Source of the DNA: Thermomucor indicae-seudaticae
Lineage: Eukaryota; Mucoromycota; Mucoromycetes; Mucorales; Lichtheimiaceae
Direction: 5' to 3'
Length of the DNA stretch: 61,194 bases
Assembly (NCBI GenBank): GCA_000787465.1
Contig: JSYX01000161.1
Coordinates: forward strand, 1-61,194
The notes beneath the pieces are model-generated. The model saw nothing but the letters and a program-made list of their open reading frames with translations, was not told where the DNA came from and searched no databases. The first letter of the stretch is position 1. The number at the start of each line of letters is the position of its first letter. The position numbers were made by a program, and so were the translations under genes. Positions 1-11,867 of the stretch are shown piece by piece.

Positions 1-794
1 GAGGACGCAAAAAGTTATTCAGAAGCCAGTATTTTTCTCTCTCAATCTCTTGAGTAGTCGAGCGAAATAACCAGTTCGAACGTTGGCAAACTAGGATCAA
101 TAAAAACGGCGGCAACCAAGCATCACCTGACGTCTTGCTAAGCTGAGATCGTTTTCTGATATGGCTACTGCGGTTACGCACATTTGTTTTTAGCTGAAGA
201 CATTAAATATGCATGTAATCTGTGCATTCATCATCCAATATATTATGGTGTCACAGTTATTCTTGCTGCCTCATCGGCCGTGGCTCACAAGTGGAATGAA
301 ATCGATAGCTCCGATCACTTAGTGTATGAACTCATACGAGTATCAAAAGCGACGATGCTTATTAGCACTTGACGCAACCGTAACAATATTTTTCTTGGCG
401 TAAGTGCCTTTCGCTAAGCAAAGCGAATGCAACCAGCTTACCCTCAACACGAGAAACCAAGCGTAAACGACTCGTCCAGGCGCTTCCACAAGAGAAAAAG
501 AAATTGGTACAGACAATGCAAATCCAGGCGATCGTCTCTTTTCATTTGAGAACATACATACAAATGTTAACTCGAAGTTTCCTTCTTGCTCCGCATGTTG
601 TGGACCCAAAACAGGGATCTCAATGAATCAGTGTCGCATTGCGAATCTTTGCGTCTCCTTCACACAGTTTTGAATCCCGATAGCAGTAGAGAGATTCCCC
701 TGAACCGGGTAATTGAGGGTTTCTAACATGAAAAACTTCCTGCAGTTCGTCTCCTTTACGCGCGTTGGCCCTCCTAACTTTCTGCCATTTCTTC
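1..794. other. Non-coding upstream region
   Basis: No convincing coding exon on either strand: open stretches here are short, begin at non-ATG codons and lack splice signals. It probably carries the promoter and 5' UTR of the CLIP-like gene that starts at 795, or the tail of a gene lying left of the window. Confidence 0.4.
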
Positions 795-3604
795 ATGTCA
801 AGTTCACCTGATCCCGACGATCCTATTCACTACCCCCATGGTTCTGCAATGACAATATCCCGAGCAAAATCGCACGATATCTTGAGATCAGGGCACTCAC
901 CATGTCCTGCGTCCTCCGCTTCTTCTAGACCCGTACAAATGTTCAAAACTCATTCCCAACATTCGGATTCCACCGGCTCTTTCGATGACGACGTCGATTC
1001 ACCTTGTCCGGTACCACGCTTTTCAGTGTCCTCGAGCTGCTCGAACCAAACAGCTATTACCACGCCACGTACCTCGGTCGCATCGTCTATTGTTTTTTCC
1101 AAGCGCCGACAAGATTCACTTCGGATTGGTCAACGCGTCACTGTTGAGTCTATGAGCCTTTCAGGCACACTTCGTTTTCTTGGGACAACCGAATTTAAAG
1201 CAGGGATTTGGGCTGGAATAGAGCTGGATACAGTGGGTGCAGGGAAAAATGACGGTTCTGTCAACGGGTAACATGTCTTTCTTTTTGGATTCTTTATTTG
1301 CTTTCTATTTTTGATTGTTCTCTAATGGGACGATTTTGATCAGGGTTCGATACTTTACTTGTCCGCCCAATACGGGAATTTTCGTAATGTCATCCAAGAT
1401 TACTATCGAAACTGGACAAAAGCAGCAGCAGCAGCGGTCACCTCGCATTGCTGCAGTATCTCGCACTGACGCTGCTTCTACTTCTCCGCTTTCCAACCTT
1501 CAGCAACAGCACCGAAAAAATGTACAACCTTCAGCATCAAAGTCTCATACTATCTCAAAGAGACCTTCCTTGTCATCGCTCTCAGAAGTCGCTTCCACGC
1601 GGCAACAAGATCGGCAACGGCAGGCTTGCAAACCTGCCAACACGACACCCCGGCCAAGCGTATCAGTATCATCTGTTTTCCAACCGCAAACTGGTATACC
1701 GTCGCCAGAAATGACGCCAACCAATTCTGATGTTCAGCACGATAAGATAAAGCACAATTTTGAAGACGCCGATCAACAGATCTTACCCAGTTTTCAGAAC
1801 GACGGCACTGATCATATCAAGTTCCAATACAAATGCATAAAGAAATATGGTGCTACGTCAAAATTGGAAAAAGAACATGCAGGAAAAAGCTCTGATCTCG
1901 GGGATTCAACTGTGGGACAGAGTTTGAATGCCTTTGATGCTCCCACCTGTCATCCATTGGAAACAGCCTATGAATGCTCCCGTTGCATCGAAGCAAACTG
2001 CGACTTGGATAAACTTCGAGAAGAACATCAGAGCACCTTGGATAAGCTCGCTCAAATGGACGAAACACTGGCGAACCAGTCTCAGCTCATTGCAACTTAC
2101 AGGAAGGAAATTACTAGCTTGGAGCAAACTATCGACGAACTAAAGCGAGCGGGCATGGAAACGATTGAACTCTATGAGACCTCTCTACACCGTCATGACA
2201 CTGACATGAAGCGCTACACGGCCAAGCTCGCTGGGGCACATGCGAAAATCCAGTCGCTTGAAGCCGAACGTCAGAAGCTTGTGGAAGCGAGGGAGGCTTC
2301 TGAAGCCCTCGTTGATCGCCATAAACATGAGAAGATGGAAATACAGGATGCTTTTGAGCGACAACGCCGCGAAATGGAGCAAATCATATCTGAGCTTCAA
2401 GAGAAACTAAAGCAGCAGAATCAGGTCGAGGAATTCGAAAAGATGAAGACTGCGTGGCAGAGTAACCTGATAACCATCGAAGAACAACTGGAAGCGTCTA
2501 AACGAGCTCTCACTGAGGAACGCAACTGCCATCAAAAAACTCGCGACGAACGTGACACGCTTGCGTCTCAACTACAAGTAATACAAAAAAATATCCAAGA
2601 AAAAGAAAAGCTTCATCAGCAACGCATTAGAGAACTCGAGCAGTCGCTAGCCGACGCGAGCGAAAAGCAGCAGAGTATGGCGGAACAGTTGACTCGTCTC
2701 AGGGAACAGCAAGCGGCTATGGAACACCATTTACTTACAGCGCAGGAAAATCTATCGAAAGCTCAAACAACGATTGCCGAACTTCAGGATCAGTTGGGCA
2801 AGAGCCAGTTTACCCAAAGCCAATGGGCATCACGGTTACGGGAGCTGGAATCCGAAAACAGTCAGCTGCGAAGCGAGCGACAGATGATACAGGAAGCGCA
2901 CCAGAACCTTGAAAGTGAATGCGCCCGTTTACAAGGTCAACTGAAGGAGCTACCTCCACATCCTCCTGATGCCAATAATTTCACGGACCAACAACTTGTT
3001 CGCCAGTTGCAGGCTCAACTTGGCGAGGCGCATCGAGAAATAGAGCTCTTGCGTCGAGAAAAGGCTGCTGAAGCGGAACGCTATGCGGCACGCGAGCAGT
3101 CCCATCGACGTGAAGTGAATACATTGTACAGAGATATATCACAGCTTGAAAGCCTTATCGAAGCGAAGACCTTCAAAGAAGTTGATTTGCTTGAGACACT
3201 CGAACATGAGCGTCGTACCCTGAAAAGCCTACTGGAAAACCGGCATAGTCGGAACAGCATTTGTGAATGTGGGAAACTTGGAATACCATCAGAACGTAGA
3301 AAGACGGCACTCAGCATATCCAGCGTGCCTATCATAACCACCTCACCAGCTTTAGAAGAAGACGATGATGATAATGACGATGATACCCCTTACTGTGAAA
3401 TCTGTCAAGTGGCTGGCCACGATCTCATGGGATGTACAGCATTGTTAGAACAAATATCGCCAAATGTACCTATACGATCACAGGTAAGATCGAAGCAAAT
3501 CACGGCAATCCTTTTTGACACTAATAATATCATCCAATATCCAGTGTTTTCCCGAAACAAGAAAATCATCATGCTCCTCTTCCAACGAAAACCAAGTCTT
3601 TTGA
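795..3604 (+). CDS. CLIP-170-like CAP-Gly microtubule plus-end tracking protein
   Basis: Exons 795-1267, 1344-3483 and 3545-3604, giving 890 aa. A single CAP-Gly domain lies at about residues 113-175; it contains the microtubule/EB-binding GKNDGSV motif and is interrupted by the first intron, which has branch point TCTAAT. A long acidic/basic coiled coil (roughly residues 390-800) follows. The C-terminus has an Asp-rich stretch and a CCHC zinc knuckle (CEICQVAGHDLMGC), the arrangement of CLIP-170 and fungal Bik1/Tip1. In the family, the CAP-Gly domain and knuckle bind tubulin, EB1 and dynactin p150 at growing plus ends. The ATG at 795 is the first in frame. The last intron is inferred from GTAAGA, CTAAT and AG; without splicing the frame would run on to 3702 with a sequence unlike the family. 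CAG repeats near 1420 encode a short Gln run. Confidence 0.9.
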
Positions 3605-3915
3605 CAAGAACACTTCTAGATCTCATACCCATCCGTACCCTTTGCATCAAGTACCTAGTAGTAATTTTTATCTATAGTGTTACATTTAAATGTAAATGGT
3701 AATTATTCTTTTCATGGTTTACTGCAATTTCCTAAACTATAAAGACAAATACTCGTTCCACGTCTTGACAGTAAGCTGTAGAGGTCCATTGGAAAAGCAT
3801 AAAACAGCAAATTTAACTGGTAAGGGCTAAGAAGAATTTGATTGGATGAGAGGATCTTACGAGAAAGTCCGAGGCCGTGAAAAAGAGTACACTTTTTCCG
3901 CAATAACTCTCAATC
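3605..3915. promoter_or_regulatory. Intergenic spacer between the CLIP-like and SNW genes
   Basis: This 311-bp spacer must hold the 3' end of the CLIP-like transcript and the promoter of the co-oriented SNW gene. I see no TATA box or other recognisable element. Confidence 0.4.
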
Positions 3916-6060
3916 ATGGCTACACTTTCGAGGTAGAGTAATGCGAATGGAATGTGATTAGATGGTCTGCTAATTTGTGTGCTCTCTTTAGCCTCCTGCC
4001 TAAACCTCGTCAAACTGTTCAATCTTCTTCGCCATCAACCACACCTTCACTCGAAAAGAAAATCAATCAGCTTGTTTCCACCTGTAGTGTCACCCGAATT
4101 CCTCCCTATGGACAGCGAAAAGGTTATCGTCCACGAACACCTGAAGATTTCGGCAATGGAGGTGCTTTCCCCGAGATTCACATTGCCCAGTATCCTCTCA
4201 ACATGGGTCGCAAGAATGATCGAGCGGCAACAGAGCGTAGTGGAGGAGCATTGACGCTCCAAGTGGATTCCGAAGGCAATGTCAAATACGACGCTATTGC
4301 TCGTCAAGGTCACAGCGATGACCGCATCATCCACACTTCTCTAAAAGACATGGTTCCACTCAAAGAACGCAAGGATGTGGACGTTGAAAAAATAGCAATG
4401 GACCGGCCGGACGAGGAAACGGTCAGGAGCGTCGCCGAAAAGACGAAAGCAGCTCTGGAACGTATCGTCAACACCAAGATTGCCGCAGCACAACCCAAGA
4501 ACGTCGTGAAGCCTTCGGGCGGCACCAATAAAGACCCGACCTACATCCGCTACACACCAGCGGCCAACTTGGCCAACGACAACTTCAACGGCGGTGCAAA
4601 ACAGAGAATCATTCGGATGATTGACGCACCAACAGACCCTATGGAGCCCCCCAGCTTCAGACACAAGAAGATCCCACGCGGTCCACCTTCACCACCAGCA
4701 CCCGTCATGCATTCGCCACCGCGCAAGTTGACTGCCAAGGAACAAGCGGAATGGGTCATTCCTCCGTGCATTTCGAACTGGAAAAACACCAAGGGCTATA
4801 CCATCCCGCTCGATAAGCGATTGGCAGCGGACGGTCGCGGATTACAAGAAATTACGATCAATGATAATTTCGCAAAGTTCTCTGAAGCTCTATATGCAGC
4901 AGATCGTCACGCAAGAGAAGAAGTCAGACAACGGAATTTGATGCAGCAAAAGTTGGCACAGAAGCAAAAGGAAGCCGAGGAAGAAAAGTTACGGAACTTG
5001 GCTCAGAAGGCTCGCGAGGAAAGGTATGACGAAGAAAGGCAAATTTGCATTAATTTGTCGACTAATACGATATGATTTCGTTATTAGAGCCGGATTCAAA
5101 TCCTCAGCTGCTACTGCTACAACTACCTCAGAGACTTCTGCGGCCAAGGCCAATCGACCTACTGCGGCATCCTTGATGCCAGATTATGATTCTTCAGAGG
5201 AATCAGGATCAGCAAGTAAAAGTCGAAGTGAGAGCGAAAGTGAAAGCGCGAGCGAAAGCGAGAGGGAGAGTGACAGGGAAAGCCGCCGCCGCCGACGCTC
5301 GGATAGCAGACGGAGAGAAGAGGAGGAAGAGCGCAAGGCACGCGAACGTGATCAACTGCGTCGCGAACGCCAGAAACAAAGAGAACGAGAAATGCGAATG
5401 AGCAGAATGGGTACAGAAGCAAGAGCTCGTCACCTTGCACGGTAATTATCGCCATCTCCTTTCTTTCTATTATAAGCCCTTGCTAACTGGATATTCTATA
5501 GAGAACAAAAACGTGACATTTCAGAAAAGATCGCGCTAGGTCTGGCAAAGCCGTCATTGAGCAAAGACAGCATGTTTGATGCACGTTTATTCAACCAATC
5601 CGAAGGCATTGGCTCAGGTTTCCGAGATGATGAATGTAAGTCGATATGCAAAATAGTAGAAGAATACCATAGACAAGTTATGCTCACATTTCTCCTTTCT
5701 TTAGCCTACAGCTTGTACGATAAACCGTTGTTCAATCAGACATCTTCTTCGATTTACAAGTTCCGCGGCAACCAGGATTCGGACATTCTTGGTACTACAG
5801 ATGCGGAAGAGCTCGAGAAGTCTATTAGGCAAGATAAATTTGGAATTGCCAGAAAGGGCTTTTCTGGCACTGAAGGCGGTGGAGAGGGTTCGGCCGGACC
5901 TGTCGAATTTGAAAAGGAGACTATTGGTGGCAGCCGTGCATCTGCCCAAGAGGATGTCTTTGGATTAGATACCTTCCTGAACAAAGCCAAACAAGGCAAG
6001 AGAAAGGCGTCCGAGTTGGATGATGAGGAAGTTGATCGCAAAGGCAAGAAGAGAGCTTAA
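3916..6060 (+). CDS. PRP45: SNW/SKIP domain splicing factor (Prp45 homologue)
   Basis: Exons 3916-3932, 3992-5023, 5088-5441, 5502-5635 and 5705-6060, giving 630 aa. The 17-nt first exon supplies MATLS and joins in phase to SLLPKPRQ, matching the family N-terminus. The SNW domain follows: PPYGQRKG and GAFPEIHIAQYPL early, the diagnostic SNWKN at about residue 270, then a helical KAREERAG segment that crosses an intron. The C-terminal half has a Ser/Glu/Arg-rich insert (about residues 385-440) and ends with the conserved ARLFNQSEGIGSGF, VQFEK-like and FGLDTFL blocks and a KKRA tail. SNW proteins are core components of the activated spliceosome (NTC-associated) and, in animals, transcriptional co-regulators. 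At 630 aa it is longer than human SKIP, mainly because of the charged insert. Confidence 0.95.
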
Positions 6061-7792
6061 GTTTCATTTCCAGAGTTTATACAATAATAAATATTCCGCA
6101 GTCTGAATTCTTTTAAGCGAACGTATTTCACTAGAAAATGTGTCAGGTGTTGAATCGTACTGTATCCAAAAGAATATAGTTCATGAAATACTATAATGAA
6201 GTACAGCAGATTCGCTCTTTATAAGCTCCGTAAAACACTGGGGCCAGTCGGATACAACGTTGTGAAGCTATCGGTTCTTTGGACTTGCGCTTTTTAGCGA
6301 CATGTCACGCATGCGTAATGCCGTGTAAAAGACAGTGAACGCCGGAGAACTAAAACACACGATTAATGATTTCGAGAGGAGATATCGCGACGCACGAAGT
6401 AGCTCTATATACTGGAATGTAAAACGAGGTAGCTGAAAGCAGTGCTTGCTTTACAAATGCAAATTCACTGCCACATAAAAAGACGGCAGTATAAGAAAAC
6501 GTGAATTGAAAGGAAGTAGTCGAATTTAACCGTACCAACTTGAGCAAAACCTGCAAAATGTAACTTGCTAGCACTAGTACTTTTTTCTACAGGGAGATGT
6601 TCTCCCGAATGAGCCTTAGGCTCAGTGCAAAAGGGGTGTTCTCTGACAAATTTTGTGACTTCTCTCGCAAGAAATTTTCCAAGCCCTTGAATGACACTTT
6701 TTCCTCCCTCGTCGCTGTTTATGGAATTTTTCAGTTACGTCACTCTTTTTGTTTCTACATACTCACAGACGTATTCTTCAAAGCGTATCCAGTGCCTATC
6801 TCAGGACTGAGGTCTCAACAGCCATTATGTCGCTTATTGGATATGGTTAGTTCTGAACCTCAGGATTATAATAGAGAAGCCTGAAGATGGGGATATTGAT
6901 ATATATTGGCATGCAAAAGCGTATTTTTTATTGTACAAATGTTCAGCATGGAGCTGATATTCTAATTATCCAGACCATGTTCCTAAAGTGTATAAAAGCA
7001 GAAAAAGGAATGGCATAGTCTTATTATGCCACAGCCTACAACTGTGATACCTGGCATAAATATTTAATAATCCTGTAGTATATGGTTGTTCAGATGACGA
7101 GACAATAATTGATGTGCAAGTTCCAATCTCTTTATGACACCGATAACATATAATTCTTTCGATGATTTTACCACAACAAAGCCCTTTTCTTTTTACGATC
7201 CATAGTTCAGTTGAAAGCAGTGCGGAGGTTTCTGCATGTAACACGGAAACCACAGCGAGCAACATTAATACGCCAAAGTCTTTCACTCCCGGTTATGTAA
7301 AGCTAGCACCACCGCGGAAACCTTCACATCATTATCGTACAAGTTTGCACACAGACAGTTACAGTTCTTGTTACGGTTATGGTCGTAAAACTACGTCTTC
7401 CGTTCGAGCTTTTTTCTTTAAAGAAGAAAGGCGCGGCTCTAAGAAATGTGGCATGATTCTGAAAATGTGCTTTTTAGATGATCTTGCAATCTTTGTCACA
7501 CAGATCGTGCCAAAAACATGCTTATTTCCGCAACTTTACTGATGTTGGTTCTCTAAACGTCTTGCCCCATTCTGGTAATTTCTTTAAGCAAGCAAATAAG
7601 ATCTCTTTTCTTTTAGAGAAGACAATTAGACGTACAAGTAGAGTAAGAGAGATCTTGATAAGGATAGCAATGATACAACAAAAAGAATGTTTTTGCATTA
7701 GGGAAAAAGGAAGAAATGCTATATACATATATCAGATACATATATCAGTAGGTTTCGGAACCAGCTTTCTAAACGAAATGTTGACGGGGTAG
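6061..7792. other. 1.7-kb intergenic region without a supported gene
   Basis: It lies between the SNW gene (+) and the 3' end of FTR1 (-). AT-rich, with several open frames under 130 codons that start at non-ATG codons and show no family signature or splice structure. A short ATACATATATCAG direct repeat occurs near 7723-7748. I see no RNA gene. Confidence 0.4.
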
Positions 7793-9033
7793 TTACACCT
7801 TGACATGCGCAACACTGCGCTTTCCAGTAGCCATTTCTTCATCAACAGCATCATCTTTGCCGACAATAACACCTTGTTCTTGGTCAACATATTGTTTTGC
7901 GTTTTCGAGAGCAAGGTCTGCGTCCTCTTTGCCAAATTCACCTCGCTGCGCTTTTCGGATAGCTTCCTTACGATCGCGGTAAAACATGTACGCCAAGGCA
8001 ATTGCCAGCAACACCCAGTATAAGCAATAGCTGGTGATGGTGCCGATGGTAGCAGTGTTGTTCCAACCAAGAATAGCATTAAAGATTTGCCTAGAAAAAA
8101 AATTAGTTTATGAACAAAAAAGGGATTCACGCATAAAGAAGAACGTACCAGCCACCACTGCTGTCCGTGTTTGCCTCTGGATCACCCCAGGAAACGTGCC
8201 AAACAGCTGTGGTCACTTTGTATGTGATCACGTCACCCCCCTCTTCGGCTTGTTCACCGCCGATAACTTGGTTCCACGCGTATTGTTCAAAATAACCAAC
8301 GGCTTTAGACATGAGACCGGCCGCAACAAGGTAGAGAATGATGGTTGAAAAGATAAAGAACCAGCGCAATTTCATGAGGGAGCCTCCGCGGTAAATGATG
8401 ATGCCCACCAAACAGCCACACAGGAAGCCCATGATAGCAGCGATCGGAATGGATTTGGCTTGGACATCCAGAGATACCTAAAGTAAAAAGAAGTTGCGGG
8501 TGAGTAGCCAGTATAACCTTACGATTTGCTTTTACACTTACACCACCAATGAACACGACAGCTTCAAGACCTTCGCGAAGAACAGTAACAAACGGTAAAA
8601 GGAAGAACGAGTATCGCTGCAGACGAACGCTCCAGGATGACTTCTTGATAGCACCGGCTTCCATGGCTTTAGCGAGCTTGATCTTCCATTTCTCTTGCAT
8701 ACGCTCGGTACGAAGCATAGCCAAGCCCATCATTGTGATCATGACGGTTGCGATCAAAGAGAAGACTCCCTCCCAGATATCTTCAGAGTTGCCCCAGATA
8801 TCATTCAGGACCGTATACCAGACAGCAATAAAGGCAGCACCGATGCAGAGACATATGAAAAGACCTAGAGCGCCGCCTAGCCAAACCTGGTTTCGGAGGC
8901 GCTTGTACACCGGTGTTCCTTTTTCAAAGATTTTAGATAAGAAGGACAAAAGAACAGAGACAATGATAGACGCTTCCGTTGTCTCACGGAACACAATAAA
9001 GAAGATGGGAACATTGAACAGATCTTGAGACAT
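7793..9033 (-). CDS. FTR1: High-affinity iron permease FTR1
   Basis: Exons (high to low) 9033-8542, 8477-8149 and 8090-7793, giving 372 aa. Polytopic membrane protein of the OFeT family. Two RExxE iron-translocation motifs are visible: RETTE in the first membrane helix (about residue 16) and REGLE at about residue 150, within PFVTVLREGLEAVVF. The second exon carries the conserved IIYRGGSLMKLRWFF and later helices; the tail after the last helix is charged and cytosolic-looking. Ftr1 imports Fe(III) produced by its partner Fet3 at the plasma membrane, and that partner gene lies divergently 392 bp away. The ATG at 9033 places RETTE in the first helix as in the family; the longer in-frame extension upstream has no ATG before 9033. 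Regulation is probably iron-repressed through the GATA boxes in the shared promoter. Confidence 0.96.
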
Positions 9034-9176
9034 GGGAAGATCAGAAAAGGAGAAAGAAAGGATAACCGGATTCAAGGCACGTAAGGAAAACGACGAATGT
9101 AAATTATAAGCAAACAATCGTACGACAAAAAGATAGGTACAAATCCTTTTTTTATCCTTTTTTGTAGAATTTTCCT

Positions 9177-9185
9177 TTATCTGAT
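9177..9185 (-). promoter_or_regulatory. Iron-GATA box ATCAGATAA
   Basis: Read on the minus strand this is a perfect ATCWGATAA. It lies 144 bp upstream of the FTR1 start codon. The consensus is the published target of fungal iron-responsive GATA repressors; use in this organism is inferred. Confidence 0.8.
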
Positions 9186-9281
9186 GAACCAGATCTATGG
9201 TCTATCTGATCGTTTCGTCGCGGACGTTACGGGCGTACCTTTGTGTAACTATAAAGCATCTGGCGGGCTTTTTCTCCCGTG

Positions 9282-9290
9282 ATCTGATAA
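9282..9290 (+). promoter_or_regulatory. Iron-GATA box ATCTGATAA
   Basis: Perfect ATCWGATAA on the plus strand, 136 bp upstream of the FET3 start codon. Confidence 0.8.
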
Positions 9291-9338
9291 TGCTGAGACT
9301 TCTGATGAAAGACATTTTGACCTTGTCCGACCACTTGG

Positions 9339-9347
9339 ATCAGATAA
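9339..9347 (+). promoter_or_regulatory. Iron-GATA box ATCAGATAA
   Basis: Perfect ATCWGATAA on the plus strand, 79 bp upstream of the FET3 start codon and 57 bp from the previous box. Confidence 0.8.
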
Positions 9348-9425
9348 TCTGTTTTTTTTTCTTTTAAAACAAAACAGAACAAAAGGGGAGAACGCATCTA
9401 CCTTTTTCCCGCTTCTCATCATACG

Positions 9426-11710
9426 ATGCTGGCATCATCACTTTTGATCGGGTTGGCTGCAACAACTCTTGCGCAAGCGGCGCGTGTCGAACATTATTGG
9501 GACATTACATATACAACAGCTAATCCAGATGGTTTATATGAGCGTCGCGTCATTGGCGTGAACGGAACCTGGCCGTAAGATTTTTGTTTTTTCAACAATG
9601 GTCTCTTTCTCTCAGTTCTAACGAAAGCATCAGGCCGCCGGTGTTACATGTCAATATAAATGATACACTAGTAATCCATACCCACAACAGTTTGGATCAG
9701 CCAACTACCCTTCATGCACACGGCATGTTTCAGAATGGTACAGGGTATATGGACGGTCCTTCTATGGTTACTCAATGGTAAGTCAGCAACCGAAAAAAGA
9801 AAGAAAGCCGTTAGCGGATCAAGTGAACTAAGCCAGGACCCGATTTTAGCCCTATCCCTCCTGGCTATAACTTCACTTATGAATTCAATATCACACAGCA
9901 TGGGTCCTACTGGCTTCACGGCCACTACATGGTAAACTTACCAAACTTTGAGCTCGGAAATCATGGTTACTGAAGAGTCCATTGATCTTTAGGGTCAATA
10001 CCTAGACGGTTTACGGACACCTTTAATTCTTCATAACACGCCAGAGGCTTATTCATACGACGAGGACGTCATTGTCACTTTGGCAGGCAAGCAAGCTTCT
10101 TTTCTTTTTAGGAAACTTCTTGAGCTAAACATATGTCTCTCTCATGATAGACTGGTATCACGACCAGAGTGATGATCTTCTTGCCTCCTTTTTGAACGTG
10201 TACAATCCAACAGGTGCTGAACCCGTTCCAAATTCTGGCCTTATCATGGACAACGCCAATTCGAGTCTCACATTTACTCCTGGCAAGACTTATCGACTCC
10301 GTCTCATCAACATGTCTGGCTTCGCCAAGTTTTATTTCAGCATTGACGGTCATGATATGGACATTATCGAAGTAGACGGTGTAAGTTGGCGATTTACATC
10401 ATTTATCAACATTTCACTTACAAATAGAGCGATCGGAAACACAGATCGACACGGAACGCATGACGGTCAGCAACCTCTATATCACGGCTGCCCAGCGTGT
10501 CTCTGTGCTTGTTACAGCCAAGAACTCGACGGACTTAAACTATTACATGCACGCCGATATGGACACAGACATGTTCGATACTGTGCCGGATGACCTGAAA
10601 TACAGTAAGTTCGTAACAAACCCTCGATCGCGCCGTTTTCTTTTTTCCTGGCCACTCATTCAACTCTTGTGAATTAGACCTCACCGCGCCTATTTACTAC
10701 AACGCTTCTCACAACAACTTTGCTGCGAGTCAAGACATTGGCATGGCTTCGACTTTTGACGATATTTCTCTTGCCTGTTTGAATCCCGCTGCCGCAGTGG
10801 AGCCAGATCATCAGGTCAATTTGACAATTGATTTCCAAGTGACGACGGACGGTATCAACAGAGGCATGTTCAATGGTGTGCCCTACTTATCACCCAAGGT
10901 GCCCTCTCTCAACACCCTGCTCTCAATGGGTGACTTGGCTTTGCAAGAAGCCGTATACGGACCACAGACACAAGCCATCATTCTGAACCATTTGGATATG
11001 GTGGAGATCGTTCTCAACAACCTCGATTCTGGCTCTCATCCATGCAAGTCTAATTTTTACTCTTCTCTATCTTCGTCTGTTGTCTTGAACTAATTCTCCT
11101 GCGTTTCTGGTTCTTTTAGTCCACTTACATGGTCACGTTTTCCAAGTAGTTGCACGAGGCGATGGTGTCTTTGACGGCAACAGGTCTAACGTCGACTGGC
11201 ATCTCGATAACCCTGTCCAACGTGACACGGTACAAGTTCCAGCACAGAGTTACACGATCATTCGTTTCAGAGCTGATAACCCCGGTACTTGGGTAAGCCC
11301 TTACCCTCACGTGTTGGCACGCACTGATAGTAACTCTTTCTTTTCTTTTCTTGCAGTTTTTCCATTGTCACATTGAATGGCATCTGGAATCTGGTCTTGC
11401 TGCCGTGTTTGTAGAGGCGCCGGATGTGGCTCAACAACGCATGACACTTTCTGAAGCGCTCAAGGATCTTTGTACGGCTGGTGGTTATGCTGCCACTGGC
11501 AACGCCGCCGGCAAGCAAGGGTTGGATCTCTCTGGTGCACCCAGTGGGGTCACCCTCATTTATGACGGCTTTACGGCGAAAGGCAAAGGTGCCATGGCCG
11601 CTTGTATCATTGCCGCGTTGATCGGCATGGGCTCTATTGTCTGGTATGCGCTCGCTGACCCAGAAAAGAAGGCACGCGAAATCGCTGCTGCAGCAGGAGC
11701 AACGCGGTAA
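9426..11710 (+). CDS. FET3: Multicopper ferroxidase FET3
   Basis: Exons 9426-9574, 9634-9777, 9850-9931, 9993-10086, 10151-10380, 10430-10604, 10678-11043, 11120-11292 and 11357-11710, giving 588 aa. An N-terminal signal peptide (MLASSLLIGLAATTLAQA) precedes three cupredoxin domains. All four copper-binding segments are visible: LHAHG, WLHGHY, HPFHLHGH and FFHCHIEWHLESG, the last giving the Fet3-type non-Met axial position. One C-terminal membrane helix (about residues 555-572) is followed by a short cytosolic tail. Fet3 oxidises Fe(II) to Fe(III) outside the cell and passes it to Ftr1, encoded divergently. Two introns (10087-10150 and 11044-11119) have GC donors, because the conserved ADWYHDQ and HPFHLHGH joins allow no GT. 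N-glycosylation sequons are frequent. Confidence 0.96.
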
Positions 11711-11867
11711 ATATCTTTAACATTGTGTTTATCCGAGGGAAGAAAACGTTTATAGTAATCTTGTATTAATACCAATATAATTTCCTACCTTGATATATAC
11801 TCCTCATTTCGGTGTATATATGCCAACAATTCGTTCGATATTGTCTTTTCTTTATTGTTATTGATTC

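Larger units (their letters stand above)
9034..9425. promoter_or_regulatory. Shared FTR1/FET3 bidirectional promoter
   Basis: This 392-bp intergenic region separates the two divergent iron-uptake genes. It holds three perfect copies of ATCWGATAA (listed separately) and one near copy at 9202-9210 on the minus strand. It also has T-rich tracts at about 9150-9175 and 9352-9364. Iron-regulatory GATA repressors (SREA, Urbs1, Sre1, Fep1) bind this consensus when iron is replete. Co-repression of both genes is inferred from the architecture. Confidence 0.85.

Noticed and set aside
7162..7542. 126-codon plus-strand open frame
   Set aside because: No family signature, low-complexity composition and no promoter or splice support.
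8549..9028. 159-codon plus-strand open frame inside FTR1
   Set aside because: Antisense to FTR1 exon 1, which carries both RExxE motifs on the minus strand.
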